Made by a program: the position numbers and the translations under genes. Shown one piece after another: positions 7,054 to 12,075 of a DNA stretch of 13,990 bases. A model generated the notes under the pieces. It was not told where the DNA came from. It did no database searches and saw only the letters and a list, made by a program, of their open reading frames with translations. Numbering within the stretch: position 1 is the stretch's first letter; each line of letters starts with the position of its first letter. Source of the stretch: an uncultured Pseudoflavonifractor sp. (GTDB lineage Bacteria; Bacillota_A; Clostridia; Oscillospirales; Oscillospiraceae); assembly GCA_947575475.1 (NCBI GenBank), contig CANPNN010000021.1, positions 1-13,990 of the forward strand. Direction: 5' to 3'.

Positions 7054-7314
7054 ATGAAGCGGTTGTTTGACAGCGCGGATGAGTTTCTGCGCGGGAGCAC
7101 GTGGAAGGATCTGGCTTTGGTAAAGCTCTGCCTGTTCTCCCTGGGGTTTTTGTTTGGCACCAGAGTTTCGAGAGGGGGGAAGCTGGGGGCGCGGTTTTTG
7201 GCAAGGCTGGTGTTTATCCTCACCTACATTCCCTTGATGGGCAAGTACATCAGCGTGGTGATGGGGATGAGGAGGGAGGAGCGGTCGGCCCGAAAGGCCG
7301 CCCTTTCGGAATAA
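7054..7314 (+). CDS. Small conserved membrane protein of unknown function
   Basis: An 86-residue protein. Its N-terminal third is polar (MKRLFDSADEFLRGSTWKDL). Two hydrophobic segments follow, LVKLCLFSLGFLFGTRV and FLARLVFILTYIPLMGKYISVV, with a basic linker between them and a charged C-terminal tail. I recall short clostridial proteins with the same pattern (ADE...WKDLALxKLCLFSxG...TYIPLM), often mislabelled as a phosphate ABC transporter permease; at this length it cannot be one on its own. The ATG at 7054 was chosen because the longer frame would start inside the preceding gene. The binding site GAAGGGG is rather distant. It is the last gene before a strong terminator. Function is unknown. 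Confidence 0.7.
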   Translation: MKRLFDSADEFLRGSTWKDLALVKLCLFSLGFLFGTRVSRGGKLGARFLARLVFILTYIPLMGKYISVVMGMRREERSARKAALSE

Positions 7315-7319
7315 AAGAG

Positions 7320-7357
7320 AGATCCGCTCCGGGAAGGCTCCCGGGGCGGATCTTTTT
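7320..7357 (+). terminator. Strong rho-independent terminator, possibly bidirectional
   Basis: AGATCCGCTCCGGGA pairs with TCCCGGGGCGGATCT (15 base pairs with one G-T wobble, four-base loop), followed by TTTTT. It ends the uridine phosphorylase operon. On the minus strand the same stem is followed by TCTCTTTTAT and may also end the regulator transcript that stops at 7367. Confidence 0.9.
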
Positions 7358-7366
7358 GGCTCCGGC

Positions 7367-8008
7367 CTACATTCGGGTGGCCAGAGCCTCCTTTTTGAGG
7401 ATGTGGTAGCCGTCCAGCTCTTTTTTCAGAAGGCCGTCCTCCTGAAGGCCGCTGAGGATCCGGAGCAGGTGGCGGTAGCTGAGGCCCAGGACGGCGGCGG
7501 TGTGGGTGAGGGGCTGGCGGAAGACGCCGCCGGGGGATTCCTCCAGCAGGTAGGCGGCAAGGCGCTGCTCCCCGGTGCCCAGGGCGGCGGCCCGGCCCTG
7601 GAGGGACTCCACGTCCCGTTTGGCAAGGGTCTGGGCGATCTTGTTGGAGAAGCGGACGTCGGTGAGGAAAAGGACCTCCAGAGTCCGGTAGGGGATAGCC
7701 AGACAGAGCATATCGGTCTCGGCAGTCACGGAGTTTTGGAACTCCCGGACCCCGAGGGCCAGCTCCAGATCCCCGATGAAGCCGGAGAAGGCGGCGGAGG
7801 AATGGCGCATGGCGAGGAATTTGCCGTCCTCGGTGTAGTAGCGGACATGGGCGCTGCCCTTTACGATAAGGTAGAGGTGCTCCCCCAGAAAGCCCTGGCG
7901 CGCCACCACGTCTCCGGCCAGAAACCGGACGGGCCGGCAGGCCTCCATGGGGATGCCGTAGGGGCGAATGGCCTCCTCGCAGAGGGCTTGTTCCTGTGGC
8001 GTGATCAC
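7367..8008 (-). CDS. yeiL: YeiL-type Crp/Fnr family transcriptional regulator
   Basis: A 213-residue cytoplasmic DNA-binding protein. An N-terminal cyclic-nucleotide-binding-type beta barrel (FLAGDVVARQGFLGEHLYLIVKGSAHV, then SGFIGDLELALGV) is followed by a long dimer helix and a C-terminal winged helix (LTHTAAVLGLSYRHLLRILSGLQEDGLL). The GLSYRHLL recognition helix and IGDLEL segment match E. coli YeiL as I remember it. The Arg-Ser pair that binds cAMP in CRP is absent, and there is no FNR-type Cys cluster, so the effector is unknown. The open frame extends to 8071, but that ATG lies upstream of the predicted transcript start. I chose GTG at 8006-8008, with GGAG 11 bases upstream; GTG 8020 is possible. 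It probably controls itself and the divergent small gene through the two palindromes between them. Confidence 0.85.
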   Translation of the reverse strand: MITPQEQALCEEAIRPYGIPMEACRPVRFLAGDVVARQGFLGEHLYLIVKGSAHVRYYTEDGKFLAMRHSSAAFSGFIGDLELALGVREFQNSVTAETDMLCLAIPYRTLEVLFLTDVRFSNKIAQTLAKRDVESLQGRAAALGTGEQRLAAYLLEESPGGVFRQPLTHTAAVLGLSYRHLLRILSGLQEDGLLKKELDGYHILKKEALATRM

Positions 8009-8038
8009 GACGGCGGACACTCCGTTTCTGAAAAAAGA

Positions 8039-8058
8039 TATGTGACTTATGTCACATA
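8039..8058. promoter_or_regulatory. Crp/Fnr-type operator A
   Basis: TATGTGACTTATGTCACATA is a perfect 8-base inverted repeat around TTAT and contains the CRP pattern TGTGA-N6-TCACA exactly. Its centre is 8048.5. It covers the predicted transcript start of the regulator gene on the minus strand (near 8055), a repressing position. Confidence 0.8.
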
Positions 8059-8061
8059 AGT

Positions 8062-8091
8062 AGTATGACATAAGTCATACCCTCTTGTCAA
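8062..8091 (-). promoter_or_regulatory. Promoter of the YeiL-type regulator
   Basis: On the minus strand, a perfect TTGACA (8086-8091), an 18-base spacer and CATACT (8062-8067). Operator B lies across the spacer and -10 box, and operator A covers the expected start point, which predicts repression of the regulator when either site is bound. Confidence 0.6.
8064..8079. promoter_or_regulatory. Crp/Fnr-type operator B
   Basis: TATGACATAAGTCATA is a perfect 6-base inverted repeat around ATAA, related in sequence to operator A and 23 bp from it centre to centre. Its centre is 8071.5, which is -41.5 relative to the start point predicted from the plus-strand -10 box TATGAT. Confidence 0.75.
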
Positions 8092-8100
8092 GAGGGGTGG

Positions 8101-8106
8101 TATGAT
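8101..8106 (+). promoter_or_regulatory. -10 box of the activator-dependent promoter for the 66-codon gene
   Basis: TATGAT stands with no recognisable -35 hexamer 16-18 bases upstream (TACCCT at that position). It has operator B at exactly class II spacing. The predicted transcript start is about 8113, giving a 24-base leader. Confidence 0.6.
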
Positions 8107-8136
8107 AAGGCCATCTTGATTGGGAGGTGTAAACCT

Positions 8137-8337
8137 ATGTATTATTCCGTACGTTCCCTGTTCTTTGACCCGGCAGGCTGGTTAGGGGCCTGGCGCCGTG
8201 AGCGCAGCCTCTCGGTCCGGACGGGGAAGAAAGCCCTGCGCCAGGAGAAGGAGCGGCTCTATCAGGAGCGGCTGCTGCGGATGGAGCGGGAGTATGTCGG
8301 GCAGGCCATGGCGGCCTATGCCAGACGGAGGGCCTGA
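8137..8337 (+). CDS. Small basic protein of unknown function, divergent from the regulator
   Basis: A 66-residue protein I do not recognise. It starts with an aromatic/hydrophobic stretch (MYYSVRSLFFDPAGWLGAW), and the rest is highly charged and likely helical, rich in Arg and Glu. I count 16 Arg/Lys against 7 Asp/Glu, so it is strongly basic, with no Cys and no obvious signal peptide. GGGAGG lies nine bases before the ATG, and the frame ends in TGATAG. A Crp/Fnr-type operator at class II distance upstream and a terminator downstream support a real regulated transcript. It may bind membrane, nucleic acid or a partner protein; nothing in the sequence decides between these. Confidence 0.65.
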   Translation: MYYSVRSLFFDPAGWLGAWRRERSLSVRTGKKALRQEKERLYQERLLRMEREYVGQAMAAYARRRA

Positions 8338-8391
8338 TAGGCCCCATTCCGAGGATAAGGGGAAGAAATTCCCGTAAGTCCGATATAAGAA

Positions 8392-8463
8392 GACGCGGGG
8401 ACTCTCCTGCACAGGCGGCCACTCCTGCCTGTGAGAGGGAAGGGCCCCCGCGTCCTGTTTTTT
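8392..8463 (+). terminator. Long two-part hairpin terminator after the small gene
   Basis: GACGCGGGG (8392-8400) pairs with CCCCGCGTC (8446-8454). An inner ACAGGC/GCCTGT stem (8411-8432) is flanked by a possible CTCTC/GAGAG pairing. A run of six T follows at 8458-8463. The 45-base interior is longer than usual for a simple terminator, so the transcript end may be a structured RNA. I see nothing else between 8338 and 8391 beyond a short GGGAA/TTCCC repeat. Confidence 0.65.
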
Positions 8464-8530
8464 GTGGGGAGGGGAGAACGCCGGTCCGCCGGCGGTCCTG
8501 GGGCATATCCTGGGGAAAGGGGAGATGGAA

Positions 8531-9667
8531 ATGAGGAACATGATCACATATGCGGAGGAGACCCTGGCCTGCTTTGACCGTTTGCCCTTCAACCGGGTGG
8601 ACAGCCTGATCCTCTCTTGGGCGGCTTATCTGCGTCTGCCGGAGGAGCATCTGGAGGCCCATGACTGGCGGGGGGTCCGGCTGGGGGAGCTGCTGCGGGC
8701 GGAGGACTTTGGGTGTTTATTTCAGCGGCATTGGAATGTGGGGAGCAGCAGGCGGCTTTTTACCGCTCTGGCCGCCAGTCCCCGGTTTCGGGATATTCGG
8801 GTGATGGGCTATACCCAGCAGACGGATCCGGAGCAGGAAAAGCAGTTTTCGGCCATGACCTTTCAGTTAAATGGGGATATGGGCTATGTGGCCTTCCGGG
8901 GCACCGACTCTACCCTGGTGGGGTGGAAGGAGGACTTTAACATGGCCTTCCAGTACCCCGTTCCCTCCCAGGAGGAGGCGGAGCGGTACCTGGCCCAGGC
9001 CGCGAAGCACTGCAGGGGGGAGCTCCGGGTGGGGGGACACTCCAAGGGAGGCAATCTGGCGGTGTACGCCGCGGCCCACAGCGCCGGGGAGGTCCAGGAG
9101 CGGATCGCCCGGGTCTACTCTCACGACGGTCCCGGCTTTCTGGGGGCGGTGCTCCGGAGCGGAGAATTCCAGGCCGTCACGGCCAAGATCGACAAGACCC
9201 TGCCCCAGTCCTCCCTGGTGGGGATGCTGTTGGAGCAACAGGAGAAATTCCGGATCGTGAAAAGCGACCGGGCGGGCTTTTGGCAGCACGACCCCTTCTC
9301 CTGGCTGGTGGAGGGGAACGATTTCTGTTTCCTGGAGGAGCTGACCCCCGACGCGCAATACATGGATAAGACCTTGAACCGGTGGATCGGCTCTCTTACC
9401 ACTGCGGAGCGGGAGCGGTTCGTGGACTCCCTGTATGGGTTGGTGGACGCCGCCCATATCGAGACCCTTGCCCAGCTGCGGGCGGAGTGGCAGGAGAGCG
9501 TTCCGGCCATTCTCCGCGCCGCCTCCCAGCTGGACCCGGATACAAAAGAGTTTTTGTTTCAGACAGGAAAAGCCTTAGTGTCTTTGGCGGTGAAAAATTT
9601 CCCTGAAATGCTGGAAGGACACGGAGACAGTTCCCCTGAGGCGAGGGAGGACGGGAGAAACAGATAG
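8531..9667 (+). CDS. DUF2974 (Mbeg1-like) alpha/beta-hydrolase family protein
   Basis: A 378-residue protein of the Mbeg1-like lipase-fold family common in Firmicutes. The N-terminal segment RLPFNRVDSLILSWAAYL (18-34) is typical. FRGTDSTLVGWKEDFNMAF (122-140) corresponds to the oxyanion-side motif. GGHSKGGNLAVYAAA (168-181) holds the nucleophile elbow with Ser171, and SHDGPGF (197-203) follows as a candidate acid region. There is no signal peptide or membrane segment, so it is probably cytoplasmic. Lipid ester hydrolysis is the usual inference, but substrates are not established for the family to my knowledge. I chose ATG 8531, six bases after AAGGGGAG; ATG 8525 abuts the binding site and ATG 8540 is also possible. 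It stands alone between two terminators. Family call firm, activity unproven. Confidence 0.82.
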   Translation: MRNMITYAEETLACFDRLPFNRVDSLILSWAAYLRLPEEHLEAHDWRGVRLGELLRAEDFGCLFQRHWNVGSSRRLFTALAASPRFRDIRVMGYTQQTDPEQEKQFSAMTFQLNGDMGYVAFRGTDSTLVGWKEDFNMAFQYPVPSQEEAERYLAQAAKHCRGELRVGGHSKGGNLAVYAAAHSAGEVQERIARVYSHDGPGFLGAVLRSGEFQAVTAKIDKTLPQSSLVGMLLEQQEKFRIVKSDRAGFWQHDPFSWLVEGNDFCFLEELTPDAQYMDKTLNRWIGSLTTAERERFVDSLYGLVDAAHIETLAQLRAEWQESVPAILRAASQLDPDTKEFLFQTGKALVSLAVKNFPEMLEGHGDSSPEAREDGRNR

Positions 9668-9672
9668 AAGGC

Positions 9673-9708
9673 GGGGGGACGGCGCGCAAGGCCGTCCCCC
9701 CGGTTTTT
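9673..9708 (+). terminator. Rho-independent terminator after the hydrolase
   Basis: GGGGGGACGGC pairs perfectly with GCCGTCCCCCC around a seven-base loop, followed by GG and TTTTT. The T-run overlaps the stop codon of the converging lactate dehydrogenase gene. On the minus strand the stem lacks a T-tract, so it would be a poor terminator in that direction. Confidence 0.9.
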
Positions 9709-10651
9709 ATAATTCCAAGCTGTCCGCCACTTCCTTCAGCGTCTGGGCTGATTTTTGGAAGGCGGAGCGTTCTTCTTGGCTCAATTCGATCTCCAACACC
9801 TTTTCCGCCCCGTCCCGGCCTACCACCGCAGGGACGCTCATGCATAGATCCTCCACTCCGTAGAGGCCTTGGAGGTTCACGGACACAGGCATGACAGAGC
9901 GTTCGTCACGGACGATACATTGGGCGATCCGGGCCACCGAGGCGGCGATGCCGTAGTAGGTGGCCCCTTTTCTGTCTATGATCTCATAGGCCGAATCCCG
10001 CACGTTTTTATAAATAAGCTCCAGCACTTTTTGATAGTCGGTGATCTCCTGGAGCTCACAAAAATGGTCCAAGTCCACCCCTGACACGTTGGCCCCGCTC
10101 CACACCGCCAGTTCGCTGTCCCCGTGTTCGCCGACGATGAAGGCGTGGACGCTGCGGCTGTCCACCCGCAGGTGTTCCCCCAAAAGATATTTCAGCCGCG
10201 CGGTATCCAGCACCGTGCCCGAGCCGATGACCTGCCGGGGCGGAAGGCCGGAGATCTTCTGAGCCGCCCAAGTGAGGATGTCCACCGGGTTGGAGACGAC
10301 GAGCAGGATGGCCTCCCGGTTTACCGCCGTGATCTGGGGAATGATAGAACGTAATATGGCCACATTTTTCTTCACCAAGTCCAGCCGGGTCTCTCCCGGC
10401 TTTTGGTTGGCTCCGGCGGAAATGACGATGAGAGCGCAGTCGGCAAGGTCGGGATAGTCCCCGGCGTAGATCCGCATGGGCCGGGAGAAGGGGAGGCCGT
10501 GGGCAATATCCATTGCTTCTCCCTCCGCCTTGCCCCGGTTGGCGTCCAGCAGCACCAGTTCAGAAAAGACCCCCGAGCGCATCATGGCGAAGGCGGAGGA
10601 GGAGCCTACAAAGCCGCAGCCGATCATGGCGGCCTTTTGTATATTGACCAT
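9707..10651 (-). CDS. ldh: L-lactate dehydrogenase
   Basis: A 314-residue NAD-dependent L-lactate dehydrogenase, which reduces pyruvate to lactate to regenerate NAD+ in fermentation. Visible are the Rossmann motif GCGFVG (11-16), D36 for NAD ribose and the substrate loop NQKPGETR, where Q83 marks lactate rather than malate dehydrogenase and R89 is catalytic. Also present are SNPVD (120-124), LDTAR (D149, R152) and the proton donor H176 in GEHGDSE. H169 matches the fructose-1,6-bisphosphate-site His of allosteric enzymes, while the partner Arg is Lys (K154), so allosteric activation is uncertain. The length is normal. The ATG follows AAAGGGG at nine bases. No clear consensus promoter is visible in the roughly 100 bases upstream; TACACT near 10690 is the best -10 candidate. 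It is divergent from the metal-efflux operon. Confidence 0.95.
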   Translation of the reverse strand: MVNIQKAAMIGCGFVGSSSAFAMMRSGVFSELVLLDANRGKAEGEAMDIAHGLPFSRPMRIYAGDYPDLADCALIVISAGANQKPGETRLDLVKKNVAILRSIIPQITAVNREAILLVVSNPVDILTWAAQKISGLPPRQVIGSGTVLDTARLKYLLGEHLRVDSRSVHAFIVGEHGDSELAVWSGANVSGVDLDHFCELQEITDYQKVLELIYKNVRDSAYEIIDRKGATYYGIAASVARIAQCIVRDERSVMPVSVNLQGLYGVEDLCMSVPAVVGRDGAEKVLEIELSQEERSAFQKSAQTLKEVADSLEL

Positions 10652-10724
10652 AGAAAAATACCCCTTTCTAAAGTGAGAGTAGTTTCAGTGTATCCGTCCA
10701 AGAAAAAAATATGAAAGCTGCCCC

Positions 10725-10752
10725 TTGACAACAGAGAAAAAAGAGGTATAAT
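10725..10752 (+). promoter_or_regulatory. Promoter of the metal-efflux operon
   Basis: A perfect TTGACA (10725-10730), a 16-base spacer and a perfect TATAAT (10747-10752). The predicted transcript start near 10759 lies just before the ArsR-type operator. It is a strong promoter of the kind usually held down by a repressor. Confidence 0.85.
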
Positions 10753-10765
10753 AGCAAAAGTAAAA

Positions 10766-10787
10766 CATATGAGCAATTGTTCATATG
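10766..10787. promoter_or_regulatory. ArsR/SmtB-type operator
   Basis: A 22-bp palindrome, CATATGAgCAA / TTGtTCATATG, perfect except for one mismatched pair. It matches the TGAnCA...TGnTCA pattern of metal-sensing ArsR-family operators. It lies between the predicted start point and the sensor gene, so a bound apo-repressor would block transcription of the whole operon, including its own gene. Confidence 0.8.
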
Positions 10788-10808
10788 ATGAAGAGAGGAG
10801 GGATCGTG

Positions 10809-11177
10809 GTGGCGTTGAAGGACCTGCCGGAGGTGGAGAGCTGTGAGTTCATCCACGTCCATGAGGACATCGTGAAGAAGGTCAAGCAGGAGATGCCCGG
10901 CGACGAGACCTTGTATGACTTGGCGGAGCTGTTCCGTATTTTTGCCGATTCCACCCGCATCAAGATATTGTATGTGCTGTATGAATCGGAGATGTGCGTA
11001 TGCGATATCGCTCAGCTTCTGGGTATGACCCAGTCGGCCATCTCCCACCAGCTTCGGGCGTTGAAACAGTCCAAGCTGGTCAAGTATCGCCGGGAGGGGA
11101 AGACGGTGTTCTATTCTCTGGCCGACGATCATGTGGTCACCATCCTGGCCCAAGGGATGGAGCACGTGACGGAATAA
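10809..11177 (+). CDS. ArsR/SmtB/CadC-family metal-responsive repressor
   Basis: A 122-residue winged-helix repressor that releases DNA on binding toxic metal. The helix-turn-helix is DIAQLLGMTQSAISHQLRALKQSKLV (66-91), followed by the wing YRREGKTVFYSL. Two metal sites are visible. The alpha-3 type site is EMCVCD (C63, C65) with an N-terminal Cys (C12) and nearby His16/His18. The alpha-5 type site is D106-x-H108...H119-x-x-E122, with exactly the SmtB/CzrA spacing. Carrying both resembles CadC and points to Cd/Pb/Zn. I chose GTG 10809, about seven bases after AGGAGG; the ATG at 10785 lies inside the operator, and GTG 10806 is too close to the binding site. It is the first gene of the efflux operon and almost certainly regulates it. 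Confidence 0.9.
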   Translation: MALKDLPEVESCEFIHVHEDIVKKVKQEMPGDETLYDLAELFRIFADSTRIKILYVLYESEMCVCDIAQLLGMTQSAISHQLRALKQSKLVKYRREGKTVFYSLADDHVVTILAQGMEHVTE

Positions 11178-11219
11178 TGCTTGCCCTATATGCCCTATAT
11201 AAAAAAGGAGGAATAAATT

Positions 11220-11438
11220 ATGAAGAAGAAATTTGCCATTGAGGTCGACTGCGCCAATTGCGCCCAGAAGATGGAGGATGCTGTGTGTAAGATAGAGGGC
11301 GTCACCGCCGCTACCGTCAGCTTCATCCAACAGAAGATGATCGTAGAGGCTCCTGACGGCACGGATTTTGACGCGTTGATGAAGGAGGTCGTCAGGACCT
11401 GTAAGCGGGTGGAACCCGACTGCGTCATCAACCTGTGA
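11220..11438 (+). CDS. Stand-alone heavy-metal-associated (HMA) domain protein
   Basis: A 72-residue ferredoxin-like metal-binding domain with the motif VDCANCAQKME (C11, C14) and the expected KIEGV...VSF pattern after it. The DCxxC form is typical of Zn/Cd/Pb-type domains, whereas copper domains usually read MTCxxC. Three further Cys (C23, C61, C68) are present, two of them in the C-terminal tail. AAAGGAGG lies well placed before the ATG. The ATPase three genes on has no N-terminal HMA domain, so this protein may supply it as a separate soluble metal carrier. The gene ends three bases before the methyltransferase start. Confidence 0.88.
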   Translation: MKKKFAIEVDCANCAQKMEDAVCKIEGVTAATVSFIQQKMIVEAPDGTDFDALMKEVVRTCKRVEPDCVINL

Positions 11439-11441
11439 GTC

Positions 11442-12050
11442 ATGACATTCTGGGATGAGATCGCCGGGGTCTACGATTTGGCAGAGTGGACCAACAAAAA
11501 AGCCAATGCTGAGACAATTCGCCAAGTGAGGGAGCTGATCCCCCAGTGGTCCTCGGTGCTGGAGTGCGCCGCCGGGACGGGGGAATTTTCCCTGGCGGCG
11601 GCAGTGCGGGCCGGGTCGGTGACCTGTACCGACCTCTCCCAGGCCATGCTGGACCAGGCGAAGCAGAAGGCAAAAAAGCGGGGGATCACCAACATCTCCT
11701 TCACCACACGGAACCTCATCGACCTTCCTGAGGGGGATGGGATGTACGACGTAGTCATCGCCGCCAATGTCCTCCACCTGCTGGCCCGGCCGGAGAAGGC
11801 GACCAGTGAACTGTGGCGGGTCACCGCCCCCGGCGGAAGGCTGATCCTGCCCACCTTCTTGCAGGGGGAGGCCACCCTTTTTGGCAGAGCCCTGGTTGCA
11901 GTCTATAAACGGATGGGATTCCAACCCCAGCGGAAGTTTACCCTGACCACCTATCGAAACTTCCTGCAGAAGCAGGGTCTTCCTGCGCGGGTGACCCGTA
12001 TCCCTGGTCGGGTCCCGGTGGGACTGGCGGTGTGTGAGAAACCCTACTAA
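11442..12050 (+). CDS. Class I SAM-dependent methyltransferase
   Basis: A 202-residue Rossmann-fold methyltransferase. Motif I is VLECAAGTGEFSLAAA, an acidic residue (TCTDLSQAML) follows at the end of strand 2, then motif II-like YDVVIAANVLHLL and the RVTAPGGRLILP strand. It resembles UbiE/phospholipid-type methyltransferases; the substrate cannot be read from the sequence. The conserved Cys set of arsenite methyltransferase ArsM is not seen, so arsenic methylation is unlikely. There is no clear ribosome binding site; the ATG is three bases after the HMA stop codon, so translation is probably coupled. The ATPase starts 25 bases downstream. Its position inside a metal-efflux operon is notable, but its role there is unknown. 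Confidence 0.85.
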   Translation: MTFWDEIAGVYDLAEWTNKKANAETIRQVRELIPQWSSVLECAAGTGEFSLAAAVRAGSVTCTDLSQAMLDQAKQKAKKRGITNISFTTRNLIDLPEGDGMYDVVIAANVLHLLARPEKATSELWRVTAPGGRLILPTFLQGEATLFGRALVAVYKRMGFQPQRKFTLTTYRNFLQKQGLPARVTRIPGRVPVGLAVCEKPY

Positions 12051-12075
12051 AACCATTCCCGAGGAGGGATGCTCT

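Noticed and set aside
7367..8008. Oxygen-sensing FNR or cAMP-CRP assignment for the regulator
   Set aside because: The N-terminal Cys cluster of FNR is absent, and the Arg-Ser pair that contacts cAMP in CRP is not present at the corresponding position.
8008..8071. N-terminal extension of the regulator to ATG 8071
   Set aside because: It would place the start codon inside operator B, upstream of the predicted transcript start, and the added residues merely translate the palindromes.
11442..12050. Arsenite methyltransferase (ArsM) reading of the methyltransferase
   Set aside because: The conserved Cys residues expected of ArsM are not seen, and the neighbouring pump is of the Zn/Cd/Pb type.
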